64,000 nt of DNA from Oncomelania hupensis (Eukaryota; Mollusca; Gastropoda; Littorinimorpha; Pomatiopsidae). Both the position numbers and the translations under genes were made by a program. Below the pieces are notes generated by a model, which saw only the letters and a list, made by a program, of their open reading frames with translations, ran no database searches and had not been told where the DNA came from. Every line of letters begins with the position of its first letter. The first letter of the stretch is position 1. Of the stretch, positions 42,926-54,982 are shown one piece after another. Location: assembly GCA_036898135.1 (NCBI GenBank), contig JBAHVR010000242.1, forward strand, positions 61,001 through 125,000, written 5' to 3'.

Positions 42926-44066
42926 TGTATTATTAGAGACTTGCACATCTAGAACAGACAATAAAATAATAGGCCTCTACGTAGTTGGTTACGTGTTAGA
43001 CTCTTAACGCAGTTCTGTAAAGACATCAAAACAGCTCATTTTATTTTATTTTCTTGTTTGTTTTTATTTTAGCTTGGGTTATTTTTAATTCTGTCCTCTT
43101 ATGCTATTTTTTTCTAATTTTTTGTGGGGTGGGGTTGGGATGGGGTACATAATATTATCTTCTTGTATAGTTTTGACATCTTCCCAAATCCTTCAGCTTT
43201 GTTCCACCATCCCTTTTTCTTTTTCACTTAAACCCTTACTCCCAATTTGTTCATCGCCCGTTTCTTTATTATCTTTCAATGATGATGATGATGATGATGA
43301 TAATGATGATGATGATACCTATCTGAGGAAAAATGTCTATGATTGAATGAATAAATAAATAATAAACTATGTGAGTTTGGGTGAAGTTATTTTCTCTCAT
43401 TTCATTCCTTAATTTTCTCGTTCCTTCCTCTTTCTTAATTTCGTATCCTTTCATCTTTCGTTTGTTTGTTCGTTATATTTTTGTAGTTAAACCAAAACGT
43501 GATTGCTGGTTGGTTGTGCTCAGACGAAGTGTAATGATCAAGTTCGCTTTAATGCGCGAGTTACGTTTCTACAGATGGTGTTAAATATGATTCGCATAAC
43601 ATATTTACCTGCGCTAGATGAGCGAGTTAGCTTTCCGTATCTTTTTTTCCCCTGTCGCTATCAGCCCGAGGGTGACTGGAAATATCGGCGAACGGGCATA
43701 TATGCTGGTCGAAACCGCCTTTGATGTCCGTTTGCTTTTTAACGGTCAAATATGAAATGAAAACGCTGCTGTTGGCGAAGAAGAAAAGAATATCTATCGA
43801 ATTTCAAATAATGGGATATTTTCAGGACTCTCCTTTGCACCAAAGAAGGTTGCCTGCTGTAATTAGTTGAACAACAAATAATGATAGATGGTAACAACGT
43901 GGTTACAGTGGAATTGCATGTTCACTCACTGGGACTCGTTCTTTGCTGTAGGTTCAAATCTCGGCTACGAACGATTAATTAAAGGCTATTAATTGCTCAG
44001 TCTTCTTTGTACTAACGAAGTTTGTTATATCATGAATACTAAACTACACACACACATACACACACG
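42921..44066. other. Unassigned, with a (GAT)n run
   Basis: (GAT)n at 43279-43316. CTGTAGGTTCAAATCTCGGC near 43950 resembles an eroded box B. No gene recognised. Confidence 0.5.
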
Positions 44067-44067
44067 C

Positions 44068-44131
<64 letters not shown>
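44067..44131. repeat. (CT)n-(CA)n compound microsatellite
   Basis: CT run followed directly by a CA run. Confidence 0.95.
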
Positions 44132-44132
<1 letters not shown>

Positions 44133-44571
44133 GTTGCTTTATTTTCTCCTTTGTTTTTAACTTTAGCGTCGACCAATTCACTTTCACTTTCTCCTCCTAC
44201 CCTAGTCATCTTGACACACACCCTCGTCCACTGCCTTTCTTTCCATTACTCTTACCCTACCCCTTCTTCTCTTCTTCACCTACGTCCATTCTCACTCCAG
44301 CTTTTTAGCCCGTACACCATACCCTTGATTGCATTGTTCAAACAGGTAGCGCTCTATCGGCTTAGAGTCCTGCTGAAGGCGCTGCCCGTGAACAGTTTAA
44401 CGACGGGTTTACGGAACGAATATAGGTAACTTAGAGGCGTAAGTTTTACTATTGGTTCCTAACACTCAATCATAAAACTGGCCCCGGGAGCGAATAGAAC
44501 GTCGCTGTTGTACTATCAATTGATTTTTCGACCTTCATTTTCGTTGTTCTACCTGTCTCCCACCCAAACAC
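44132..44571. other. Unassigned stretch
   Basis: A possible eroded SINE-G end at 44345-44395 (GTAGCGCTCTATCGGCTTAG, GAAGGCGCTG). Otherwise nothing. Confidence 0.4.
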
Positions 44572-45125
44572 AGTATAAATAGTATCCCCACTTTCTGGAA
44601 ATTTTGTGCTTTAAATTCCCACTGTCGCTGTCTTTCTCATTTGCTCTTTCTCATTCCTGCTCTTTTCTATCAATCTGCTATACTATCGTCTTCTTCGCTA
44701 GACCAGTCTCCTACCTTTTTTCTTGAAAACTCTTCCGGGACAAGACTCCTTGTTTGTGTATGAGGTCTTTTGGATCAGCTTGGGAATATTGGACGCTTTC
44801 TGCCAGGTAGTCACTAGGGCTTCCTATGATGTTATTATTTAGCAATGTAGGCATTTTATATGTATGTGTTTTGTTGATAATTTATAATGATGTTTGTATT
44901 CTGTTTTGTTTTTGTAAACGGGGGTTCGATAAGATGGGGTGAAGCTTCAGCCGTCGCCTGCGTGGGATGTCTTTATTGTAAAGTGACTGGCTGGTGGAGA
45001 GCTTTCGGTTTTACCACTAGAGTTGTTTCAGCAGATCTTTTATGCGGATCGGGGGTTGTCCGGTCCTGATTTGGCTCGGAAGAGTCCGCTGGACCTAAAG
45101 CAATAATAATGTAATGTAATGTAAT
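44572..45125 (+). repeat. Interspersed repeat R3, copy 2, with (TAATG)n tail
   Basis: It matches 15049-15588 at high identity over its length. After GGACCTAAAGCAATAA it has about four TAATG units, the form expected of a non-LTR 3' tail. No ORF, so the parent element cannot be named. Confidence 0.85.
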
Positions 45126-45378
45126 GAGCAAGGTGCTTAACGCAGTAAAGATTTCGTATTCGTGTATTTTGTATTTCTCCCTCACTTACCCTACCCATTG
45201 CTTCAACGTACGGTCACAAAGTATACTCTACGTACTCCCAACTTCCTCCCACATACCTTGCGCTTGTCCTCTATTGCAAGAAACTGTAGGCGAGCTCGAT
45301 GCGGCTTTGAGGTTTGCTTCCTCCCTATTCAGAAGTGAACTGACTAAGGAGTTGGAATTGGGTCTGGTGAGTGAGCTC
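45126..45378. other. Unassigned stretch
   Basis: I see nothing nameable. Confidence 0.5.
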
Positions 45379-45758
45379 ACGAAGTCCAACAGACCGTCTC
45401 GACGAAGTCCGACAGACCATGGACGAAGTCCGACAGACCATCACACAAGCCATTGGACAACACGATGACCTGCTCACAGTGGTGAAAACACGGAAACTCC
45501 GATGGTATGGCCACGTCACCGGATCATCAGATCTTGCAAAGACTATCCTGCAAGGCACAGTGCAAGGAGATAGAAGAAGAAGAGGGAGACCGAAAAAGAG
45601 GTGGGATGACAACATTCGAGAATGGACTGGTTTGACACTGAGTGAAACAATCAGGGTTGCTGAGGACAGGGAAAGATGGAGTACGCTGGTTAAACGATCA
45701 TCTGTGGTGCCCCTACGACCTCCGAGTTATGGGATAGGAAAGGATAGGATAGGATAGG
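45379..45758 (+). pseudogene. RTE-like LINE copy F with triplicated 5' edge
   Basis: The segment ACGAAGTCCGACAGACCAT occurs three times in a row (first as CGAAGTCCAACAGACCGT) at 45379-45446. A clean 3' end follows: KLRWYGHVTGSSDLAKTIL, KKRWDDNIREWTGL, SVVPLRPPSYGIG and the GGATA tail. The 128-residue frame is open through this region. The triplication may be template jumping during insertion or later slippage. Confidence 0.9.
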
Positions 45759-46024
45759 AGTGGGCTCAGCTACGCTGGCATCATTCCCACACCGTCTGTC
45801 GAGCTGTTAAGGCAATTCCTTTTAGCCATCGGTCTCTGGTTGGGGTGGCAAAGGCCCCTGTGGTCCATTTTGAAACTGTTGATTCCATTATAATTGAATT
45901 AGGCACAGGGGAGAGAGGGAGGGAGAGAGAGAGAGAGTCCCTCTCCTTACAGACCAGCTTAATATTTCATGAGATCTTGACGGAGGAGGCAAAGTGGAGG
46001 AAACTAGACAGAGTTCATCTAGGA
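45759..46024. other. Unassigned stretch
   Basis: Short GA run at 45910-45938; no gene. Confidence 0.5.
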
Positions 46025-46751
46025 CAGTGATGGAGAAAGTTTTTAAGCTAGGGGTATTTATACCCTCAACCAAAACATGTGGGGGTTTTCATACCCTCAT
46101 TGCAAACATAAGGTGTTTTTTTATACCCCCTTTCAGTTTTTTTGGGGGGTACACCAACATACGTAATAAACACTTTGCGTGGAAAGTCTTTTCATCAGTT
46201 TGAGTTTCTTCAGCCGGGCCCGGTTGCGGCTCACCTTTTTATTGTCTTACCGAGCACTCAAAGCCAAAGGCTGACAAAAAAGTTTGTTTTTCTTTTCCTT
46301 CATCTTGTTTTAATTTTTTTTAGCAATTAGTTTTGTCTGCTTTATTTTTCATTTTCTTCGGCTTCCCCTCAGATCGCTGCTTGTCGGCCATGTTTAATGT
46401 TGGGTTGTTGTCAGTTTTATGTAGCCAATCAAAAGCGTCGAGAAAAAATAGTGAATATTATCGTGCATATGATTGGCTGTTTCTCGGAAGCAACAGAATG
46501 AATAGGAGGGGGATAGAGGGTGGTAGGCGGTCGCGCAGGACGCACAGGCACACGATCCAAATCGAGCGAAAGCTGTACGCACGACCGAAATAGTTGTACC
46601 TGATGATACCTCCCAGCAACTTAGCTTTACGTTTTCATACCCCTTTGGCACTGACTTTGTGCGTGTTTATACCCTTTCATTACATTTTCGTTACGTGATT
46701 TCCCAACTCCGTACGTGAAACACGTACGATTGTACGTGATCTCCATCACTG
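46025..46751. mobile_element. hAT-like non-autonomous DNA transposon
   Basis: The ends are CAGTGATGGAGA (46025-46036) and its reverse complement TCTCCATCACTG at the right, CAGTGATGG being a common hAT terminus. Interior holds several ATACCC / GGGTAT repeats near both ends (46050-46130, 46630-46675), as hAT subterminal sites often do, and a palindromic TACGTGAAACACGTACG near the right end. The flanks CTAGGA / TTAGGA are only a partial match to an expected 8-bp duplication. No transposase. Confidence 0.65.
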
Positions 46752-47177
46752 TTAGGAGATGTAAGCCTATATTGGTGGAGAGTGAGAGAAAGAAACTGTA
46801 GAGGATGGAGGGAAAGGAGATGTAGGGGTGGAAAAGAGAGGGGGTAGGAGGATTTTAAGGGTGATGTGTTAGGGGTATGGATGGGGTTGGAGGACAGCTG
46901 GTCCGTTTAGGTCAAGAAGACGAGTGCACTAACGTCAACACACATAACACTTCGAAGCTGAGGCCAGACGAGGCTTCCGTTCACCTCTGCACTTGTCAGA
47001 ATGAGTTTCCCGGCGAGTCTCAGCTACGCTACGTCCTAGGATTAACACAAACCTGCTCAGTAAATATTCGTTATCGCCACTAAAATGAGTGTCGGAAAAG
47101 AGAATTAGTCCTCTTTGGAACCTGCAGAACGTTCACACCTCTGAACACCCCCTCACCCCACCCCCATCTCCCACCCA

Positions 47178-47185
<8 letters not shown>
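46752..47185. other. Unassigned stretch
   Basis: No feature recognised. Confidence 0.5.

Positions 47186-47250
<65 letters not shown>
47186..47250. repeat. (CT)n microsatellite
   Basis: Nearly pure CT. Confidence 0.97.
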
Positions 47251-47253
<3 letters not shown>

Positions 47254-47841
47254 CATGGCCTTTTGGCGGTGGTCATGGTCTGAAGCTTCCATTACTTTTA
47301 CATGTAGACGTACAGGACAAACAACAGTACTAAATATCTTGTTGACATAATTACCATATCCACCATCATCATTATGGTCACCATCATCACCAGCAGCAAC
47401 AGCAAAAGCAAGAAGCAAATACAACAACTCAAAATAACTGCGGAGCAAGTGCAGGAATCAAAATGAAGGAGACACAGAAAGGTGTTGTTGATAAGTTGGA
47501 AAGTTTGTGTGTGGGTGGTGGTGGGGGGGGGTGGGGTGGGGAGTAATTTAAAAAATAACAAATGAATATTTCTTTGAACTGCACAATGAATGCAGTTACA
47601 AAAGGTTTCATTCTGTTTGTAGTTTAACGGCAAAAGAAATAAAGAAAGAAAACAACGCCGCAAGAATATTGCATTGACAACACAAAAAAAGCAATGTCGG
47701 ATTTTTTTGTCTAGGGGAAAAAAAAGTATTATTTCTCTTTTTATTTTATTCTCCCACAGAATATGTTATGTATGATTTAACATTTTCCCCATATGTTCCT
47801 CAGAAAAAGTGTTATGTATGGTTTCTAATTTTAAAACATGC
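47251..47841. other. Unassigned stretch
   Basis: GT/G-rich patch at 47505-47540; nothing else. Confidence 0.5.
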
Positions 47842-48215
47842 CTTCCTATACTATCCTATCCCGTAACTCGAAGGTCGTTGGGGCACCACAGATAATCGTT
47901 TAACCAGCGTGCTCCATCTTACTCTGTCCTCAGCAACCCTCATGGCTTCACTCAATGTCAAGCCAGTCCATTCTCGAGTGTTGTCCTCCCATCTCTTTTT
48001 TGTCTCCCTCTTCTTCTGCCTCTTCGCACCGTGCCTTGCAGGATGGTCTTTGCAAGGCCTGATGATCTGGTGACGTGGCCATACCATCGGAGTTTCCGTT
48101 TCTTCACCACTGTGAGTATGTCATCGTGTTGTCCAATACTTGTGTTATGGTCTGTTGGACTTTGTCGTTGGTGATGTGCTAAAAAAATGAAATGCCCAGA
48201 AGTCTCTTATAGCAC
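47842..48215 (-). pseudogene. RTE-like LINE copy G, 3' segment
   Basis: A TATCC tail at 47848-47862, then on minus ETKKRWEDNTREWTGLTLSE and MVWPRHQ-type shifted frames. It stops at AGCAC (48211-48215) where the 1.6-kb insert begins and continues at 49832. Confidence 0.9.
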
Positions 48216-49831
48216 TGTCACAAAGAAAGGGGTTGGGGGAATGGAGGGTAAGCTCTTAATCTCTAGCGCTGTATTACCTCCTTTGTTAGGCTAATGATGC
48301 GATGACATTCAAGAGATTAAGGCTAGGGCTACTAATTAAATGAGAGACAGTCAAAGGGTAGACGAGAAAGATGGTATACTACACTAGTTGAGAAATTCGA
48401 AAACAAAGGCCAGTCTGGGTGAGTGCAATTTCTAACTAGGAAGTTTTATTAAATCGAATTGGGTCGTCTATATTAAGTAACGCTACGAGTGAGTCACGGG
48501 ATAGCGTCTGTATCAGTAGGGAGTAGCTCGGAGATATTCTGGGTGGATGATTTCGGGGGTACTAGTGCTACTGTGGACTGATATCATCACAGGGCAAGAG
48601 TGTATCTGGATAGTCTCTGGCCAGATAATCATCGAGTGGTGATGCTCGTAGGTCAATAACTTAGCTGGTTATTGAAGGGCGGCGGTTGTTCCAAGATAGT
48701 CTGGGTGGCCTGATGACCAGGCTTGGCGTGGCGTGGGTAGCGATGCGGGTCAGTCGGTCACTCTATGACGCAATGACCGAGGGTGCCAATCTTGGGTGAG
48801 GCACAGGCGTAGTTTCCAGCTTACGTTGCTAGCTGTCTATGGGGTGATGAAATTCGGTTGGAACGCTTCTCGTTGACTCCCTGGGTTGTCAGGGGCCTGC
48901 AGCGGGTCAGCGACTTAGAGATGATACAAGGCGGGGGTATGAGCCCTGCACAGGAGCCTTCTGTAACGCAATACAGACTCTGTATCAGCTGGGGATAGGT
49001 GTATCCTGGGTTCAGCGCCTGTTGGCGCGAGTTGCCCATTCAGATTTCAAATTGGTTGACCGGTCAAGGTTGAGCCGGTGCATACCAACAGTCTAACAAT
49101 GCAACTAGGTTTATGGGGCCATTGTGGAGCTTACTGGCAGCCGCTAATATATGATACCTTCGGCGCATTAAGATGGGGTAGTGGCAACAGGGGCAATTAT
49201 TTATACATTGGGAGCATGGGGGAAAGCAAATGGAGTAGGTACAGGACAAAGGGGTTGTAGGCAAGGGTTGTACTGGGGGACTTTAATCTATATGGAGGGA
49301 CAGCATGGCATGGGATATTTACACATGGGGCTAGCATGGAGCATACAAGTATAACTTCAAACATGGCATGAGTCACATAAACAAGGCGGATAATATATAC
49401 AAGGTAATAATACATGTCACAGCAACACATCAAGACAAAACTACAAACACGAACGTACATATCGACAGGACATACGAACGTGTGGGGCGAACGACGGGTG
49501 ATGGGTCTGCTACATGACAAAGAGTAAGTTTCCTCTCTTACCTTGACTAAGACGGGGTGAAGCACACGAGTACTGCCGTAGCTCAGAGGTCGCCAGTCGA
49601 TGGAGACGTGTCTTCGGACAAGTTGTTGTGGCTTCAAGGCTGGATGGCTTGCAACTGACCCCGGGTCTGGTTGTGTGTCAGGCTTTAACGTGATGCCAGA
49701 GGGGCGGGGCTTAAGCGAATGAGCCAGCGCGCGTCCTAGGGGCGACTGGATGTGTAGAAGGGGTAGCTGGATGGTTGGGAGGGATGAGTGGGTGCTGTCT
49801 GCCTCAGGGCTCGATTGTACGCCTCGTCACA
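48216..49831. mobile_element. 1,616-bp TG...CA insertion, probable solo LTR
   Basis: It begins TGTCACAAAG and ends CTCGTCACA, flanked on both sides by AGCAC (48211-48215, 49832-49836), and is absent from all other RTE copies. TG...CA ends with a 5-bp duplication are the signature of LTR-retrotransposon integration. There is no gag-pol and no internal pair of long direct repeats, so a single LTR left by recombination is the simplest reading; a non-autonomous element is possible. A 146-residue minus frame (49197-49637) has no recognisable domain. Orientation is not determined. Confidence 0.75.
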
Positions 49832-50380
49832 AGCACCTTACCTCCATTCTTTGTATTCTTCGTTGTAGATCTGCTGTGAGGGTCCATGTTTCGCAAGCGT
49901 ATAGAAGATGGAGATGACAAGGGTGCGCAGCATTTTTTTTCTTGGAATGTAGACTGATGGTCCTGTCTTTCCAAATGGGCTTCATTTTTATCAGGGCAGC
50001 AGTTGTTTGTGCGATCCTGGAGAGGACTTCCTGTCGGGAACCATTGTCTGATACAATGGCTCCTAAATACTTGAAGCTATGCACTGTGTTGAGGGATTGA
50101 CCTTGGACTTTGATGTCCGTGGTGATGACATTGGTGTTGTTTGTCATCATTTTTTACTTCTCTGCACTTATTTCCATTCCATTGGCTCTGGAGGTGAGCC
50201 AAACCTATGTACCAGCTGTTCAAGTTCTTGTTCCTCTCCAGCCAATCCATCAATGTCATCCGCAAAACGGAAGCTGGAGATTGCTCTACCCCCATATGCT
50301 GACTGTGCCTTCGTGATCTGCAAAGGCATCTGACATGATGCGCTCTAGGAAGATGTTAAAGAGTGTTGGAGAGAGTGGAC
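49832..50380 (-). pseudogene. RTE-like LINE copy G, upstream segment
   Basis: On minus: CETWTLTADLQRRIQRMEVR, QSLNTVHSFKYLGAIVSDNG, QLEQL/CRKLE-like frames back to the LSPTLFNIFLERIMSDAFADH region, all out of a single frame. It ends at 50380 inside the reverse transcriptase. With 47842-48215 it forms one 5'-truncated copy of about 920 bp. Confidence 0.9.
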
Positions 50381-50387
50381 GATTGTA

Positions 50388-50483
50388 TTTCGTTTTATTG
50401 ATTTGATTTAATGAATGACATATGGGTCCTCCATACAATGAAGCAGGCGTATGTGTGTGTATGTTTGTGTGTGTATGTTTGTT

Positions 50484-50518
<35 letters not shown>
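50388..50518 (+). repeat. Repeat R4 copy 1 with (GT)n-(GA)n
   Basis: TTTATTGATTTGATTTAATG, CATACAATGAAGCAGGCGTA, then TGTG and GA runs. The same order recurs at 51093-51242. Confidence 0.8.
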
Positions 50519-50521
<3 letters not shown>

Positions 50522-51092
50522 AAGGAAAACATGCCAGGCACCGCCAAAACAAGCGCATTGAAGCTATTTATGGATAAGCGCAAATCCTTTAGAGAGCAGC
50601 ATGCGGGCAGGTTATTTCCTGACCTCAGCCAACGGAAATCGATTGTTCGGAAATCTCTTAAATCGAAAATCGTGTTCCCTTACCGCCACGGCGTTGACTT
50701 TTTCATCCAAGTTCCCTTGTCATCTTGATTTAATTTACCCCTCCATTTTTTTTGGGACGTTGGAGACCGTAGACGTTTCAGTGAAAATGCTGCCAGCTAC
50801 AAAAAAACTGAAAATAATGTCAGCCTAACAGTTCAAAGGAATCAATGCTCTTTAAGTTACAGGTAGCTCTCCTGTCCCTTGAGTGAAAATATCTTGTTTT
50901 CTTTCCTCTAATAATGCAAATGATGCACTTAATGTATGCATTTTTTTATTCGGAATTCTGCAAGTCTTAGTGAGATGGGAGTTTGCACGGCGCTTGTTTT
51001 TCCTCCTGGTCAGATGTGAGTAGAAGAGTGTATGTCTCTGTGTGTATTTGTTGTGAAAGTGTTTTTAAAAAATAATTTTATTGAGACGATTT
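50519..51092. other. Unassigned stretch
   Basis: Frames of 65-75 residues, none recognisable. Confidence 0.5.
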
Positions 51093-51242
51093 TATTTTAT
51101 TTTATTAATTTGATTTATTGAATGATATATATTTTCTTCATACAATGAAGCTGGCGTATGTGTGTGTATGTTTGTGTGTGTGTGGGTGTGTGTTTGTTTG
51201 TGTGTGTGTGTGTGTGTGTGCGTGAGAGAGAGAGAGAAAGAG
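51093..51242 (+). repeat. Repeat R4 copy 2 with (GT)n-(GA)n
   Basis: TTTATTAATTTGATTTATTG, CATACAATGAAGCTGGCGTA, then a longer GT run and GA run. The microsatellite is part of the repeat. Confidence 0.8.
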
Positions 51243-51475
51243 AGATCGATCTTGATATTAAAAAAAAATCTTTTGCCTGTGATATTGTTTTGGGTAGTTT
51301 GTAATTATTATAACCTCAACCTCGTACCTTCGTTTATTGCTTGCTTTTAATCATACATTTTGTTTATTAACTGTGAGAGTTCGTTGTGTGTATGTCATGT
51401 GATTTGTAATGTGCTACCGCTGTAATTGCTCAGGTTGCGATGAATAAAATTGTACTGTATTGCATTGTATTATAA
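51243..51475 (+). mobile_element. Possible retroelement 3' end with (TTGTA)n-like tail
   Basis: GGTTGCGATGAATAAAATTG is followed by ACTGTATTGCATTGTATTAT, a degenerate pentamer tail. Non-coding. Confidence 0.4.
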
Positions 51476-52189
51476 ATTGTGCTTCGTACCACAGTGAGTA
51501 TTACAACCGTTGATGCAAAAGAAAAGGACACCTCTAAACTGCCCAGCTGCTCTGCATGACTTGATGCTAGACATATTTTCAGTGGAGTCGAAGACAGCAT
51601 GCACGTACGGGAGCATTATCAATGATGATGATGGATGGCAGCTTTTTTCGGTGTCCCTTTCTCCATCCACTAGGAGCTAGAATATTGGACCATCCGTCTC
51701 CCCTATAGAATGCACATTGCTTATTCTGACGCTGAAAGCTGAACGTCGCGAAAGTGTATCGGTTGGCACGTGCCATTCAAGCGCAGAGTTCCAAGGATGC
51801 TTGCGGATGCTAAGACAACCCTTTCTACCCAATATCCCGGTGCTGAACTACCACACGCGCAGAGCATCATAGACAGCGGATATATGACACTTATTATTGT
51901 TTTCAAACCTATAGATTTGATGATTCTTAGATACTCAGTATAAAATATTACCACCTACTCGTTCGTATTTTTTTTTTTGGGGGGGGGGGGGGGGGCGCTA
52001 TTTTCAATAACATTGTAGTGGCTTTGGGGAGTGCCAGGTTTTGTTCTTTTTTTGTGTGTCTTTCGAAGAAGCAATGTCCCAGTGTCTGAGACTGATGATC
52101 AGTTTGATTTCAGACAATGTCAGTATCCGTCTGTTCTCGCATTTTCAACAGTTCGTAAGTTTATGCATTCTTTACTGTTGATATATACT
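51476..52189. other. Unassigned, with a poly-G run
   Basis: T9 followed by about 20 G at 51967-51996. Nothing else recognised. Confidence 0.5.
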
Positions 52190-52335
52190 CTGCGCTTTAT
52201 ACTAATTAATTCCTTGATTTGTTTTCTACCTATTACATATTTTTGCTGTACACACATTGTGTGGACCAACGCTTAATTACCAAATCCATATTTTCCCGAT
52301 AAAAAGGGACAATAAAGCATTAAAGTCTTTAAAAA
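52190..52335 (+). mobile_element. Possible retroelement 3' end
   Basis: Ends AAAAAGGGACAATAAAGCAT then TAAAGTCTTT, resembling GGGGACAATAAAGATTCGTT at 14778-14797. No coding remnant. Confidence 0.35.
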
Positions 52336-53290
52336 AATCGAAAAAAAAATGTTAAACTAATCTTGAGATTCACAAAGTGTGCACAGCATTTTTCTGTCAA
52401 ACATTCCTCTTATTACTTCTAGTGATATACCTTCAAAGCATTGAAATTGTCTTTCTTTCTTTCTTTCCAAACTTTGAAAAACACCAAAACAAAAACAAAA
52501 ACCTGTATTATGTTCCCGTGGGAGAAACAAACAATGCTCCTATTTTTACTTAAACCTTCTCCAAGACATTCTTGCCATTCTATCTTCAAGACTTCACAAT
52601 TTTCGTTTCAGACGTTTACAGCCCCGAATAGCATAGTCTAGTTTAATAATACAAGCTTTCTGAAACAACACCTATACTAACAAAGCTTTACAAAACAATG
52701 GGTGTACTGATTCCTTCAGACAACCTTTGTGCCATTTCGTTTTGCCTTATAATTCCAACCATCATTCTTTTTAGGAAAAAATTGCTTTCTCTTTGACTTC
52801 CGCGCTCCTTATTTTCCCCACTTGTCATGTGAATGTATGACACCTCCTGCCCTTGTAGTAATGTAAAAAAAAAAGCAGGCAGAGTGGAAGAGGCTGTTTA
52901 AAGATAGCGATTGTTTAGACAATAGTCAAGGCCTAAAGTCGCATCCCTGTGGCACAGATTATTCTGTGTAGGGAAATATTCCGGAGTCGAAGGCGTCAGT
53001 TGTCTCGTTTGAAAGTGATAGATACACAGCCTGATCGTGCAGGACAAGTCGCTCTATGGAAAAATCCCTCCTATAGAGGCAGAGGTCAATAATAAAAAGA
53101 ATTAAAAGGTGTAGGACACACACAAAAAAATCACCAGAAGGAGGTGGCAAGAAAAAAAAGAGGAGGTAAGAATAGGAAGCAGAATAATATGGTGGTGGTG
53201 GTGGTGTAGATTTTGTTGTTGGTGAGGATGATGATGAGAATCATGATGATGATGAACAGGAGGAAATTGAGATAAAATGTTGACAGCCCA
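52336..53290. other. Unassigned stretch
   Basis: (CTTT)n at 52450-52467. No gene recognised. Confidence 0.5.
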
Positions 53291-53293
53291 TAA

Positions 53294-53295
<2 letters not shown>

Positions 53296-53357
<62 letters not shown>

Positions 53358-53390
53358 CTTCATCCCTCTCTCTCTTTCTCTCTCTCTCTT

Positions 53391-53439
<49 letters not shown>

Positions 53440-53441
53440 AG
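53296..53441. repeat. (CT)n tracts
   Basis: Perfect CT at 53296-53354, then imperfect CT/CTTT. Confidence 0.97.
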
Positions 53442-53688
53442 GTTACAAGAAAAACAAGAAGACGATGGAGCAGGGGAAGGGGAGGCCAGAGTGAAGGAAA
53501 AAAGAAGATGATAATACTAAAGAAAAAAAGAAAAATAGCAAAAACTTATTAAAAAAACAACATCAAAGGTTTAGACACTCTCTATTCTTTTAACCATCCA
53601 CTAGCCCGTCTTTCGTTTTAGTCCAGTATCGTTCAAAATTATCATCAACATTCAACGGGGAAAGAAGCGGATAAATTCCAGCCATTGT

Positions 53689-53691
<3 letters not shown>
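53442..53691. other. Unassigned stretch
   Basis: A-rich; no gene. Confidence 0.5.

Positions 53692-53762
<71 letters not shown>
53692..53762. repeat. (CT)n microsatellite
   Basis: Perfect CT run. Confidence 0.98.
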
Positions 53763-53765
<3 letters not shown>

Positions 53766-54248
53766 GATATGGGTTTGTGCATGCGGGTTTGTGCGCGCTA
53801 AATGAGCATCTGCGTAGTACGTGCTGAACTAACGAGACCACCAGAAACCAAGTTCTAGCTAGGGGTAGGCACAAGTTTTACCTCAGCGGTAGCGGCCAGC
53901 AGCAGCAGCAGCTTGAATGAACAGTGATGCCCGCTATTGAAAAAACGGTTTTCAAAAGACGGTTGTATCAGTACGTGCTTGACTCAAGGAACAGGCATTC
54001 AAAAGCGACAGCCGGTACTTGCTGGGTCACCAGAATTTGGCTTGGAGAACTAGAAAAAGGAGACCGGCAGACTCGGTAGAAAATTACGGGCTTTATGAAT
54101 GAAACCACCGTGCAAGGACGTGCTGGCCCAATTGACGCTTCCCTGAAAGGCAGATTCAGCAACAACTGTTCCGTTTACAAGAAGGCTGTTTGTCCTCCAT
54201 CTTGATCATTGGGATCAACAGTATTTCGTAGCACGCAGTAGATTTGGG

Positions 54249-54251
<3 letters not shown>
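53763..54251. other. Unassigned stretch
   Basis: (CAG)n short run at 53895-53912. No gene recognised. Confidence 0.5.

Positions 54252-54282
<31 letters not shown>
54252..54282. repeat. (CT)n microsatellite
   Basis: Perfect CT run. Confidence 0.95.
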
Positions 54283-54287
<5 letters not shown>

Positions 54288-54982
54288 GTGTCTCTATTGT
54301 GCAGATAGCAGTAGTAAGAAGTGAAAGGAAGGTTTGATGTAAAGTTTGCAAATGGCGACCACGAGGCTTTGGACGATGGATAAATGCAAGGAACGTTTCG
54401 TTATCATTTCGATTTGGGTTTTGATTTTCCAACTTGTCTTTGCTAACTAAATTTGGGTCTCTTTCTCAGGGAAAGCATTTCTACAATTAATATAGCTTTT
54501 ATTATAGAATTTATTACAAATACAACCGTAAGCGTCATTGATGTAAAAAGATTGGGTCCAAACATGAAACGGCGAAACTTTCAAATTTAATTCAGAAAAT
54601 AAAAACTGCAGGTCTAGATCTTGCAGTCTGTGTTTGAAGAACAAGTCAAAAGTTTATAAGTCGGTTAACCTTTTCATCCCACTGACCAGAAAAGTTTGTG
54701 TAAGTCGGTTAGCTTCTTAGACCCACTGACCAACACAACCTTCTCTGGGAACTCTGTATCTTCTTGGTAAAGACCGTCACGTTCCTAGTATAAAGAACTC
54801 CTCAGAACATTAAGACTTCCACGTACATAGGGCGTTGGCTAACTCGATCATTCAGAAGGGATAGTTACTCACACAGAACCACACTCCTACATTGTATAAT
54901 TGTGTAGTATTTTATCTGCAGAGGTACAATGGATGCATGACAGTAATGTGCTGGTTTAACCATTATTTATACGTTCCTACGT
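54283..54982. other. Unassigned stretch
   Basis: A short direct repeat, AAGTCGGTTA(A/G)C plus CCACTGACCA, occurs at 54658-54685 and 54702-54732. No gene. Confidence 0.5.

Noticed and set aside
48216..49831. Insert as a DNA transposon with TIRs
   Set aside because: Ends share only a few inverted bases (TGTCAC / TGTGAC), whereas TG...CA with a perfect 5-bp duplication fits an LTR better.
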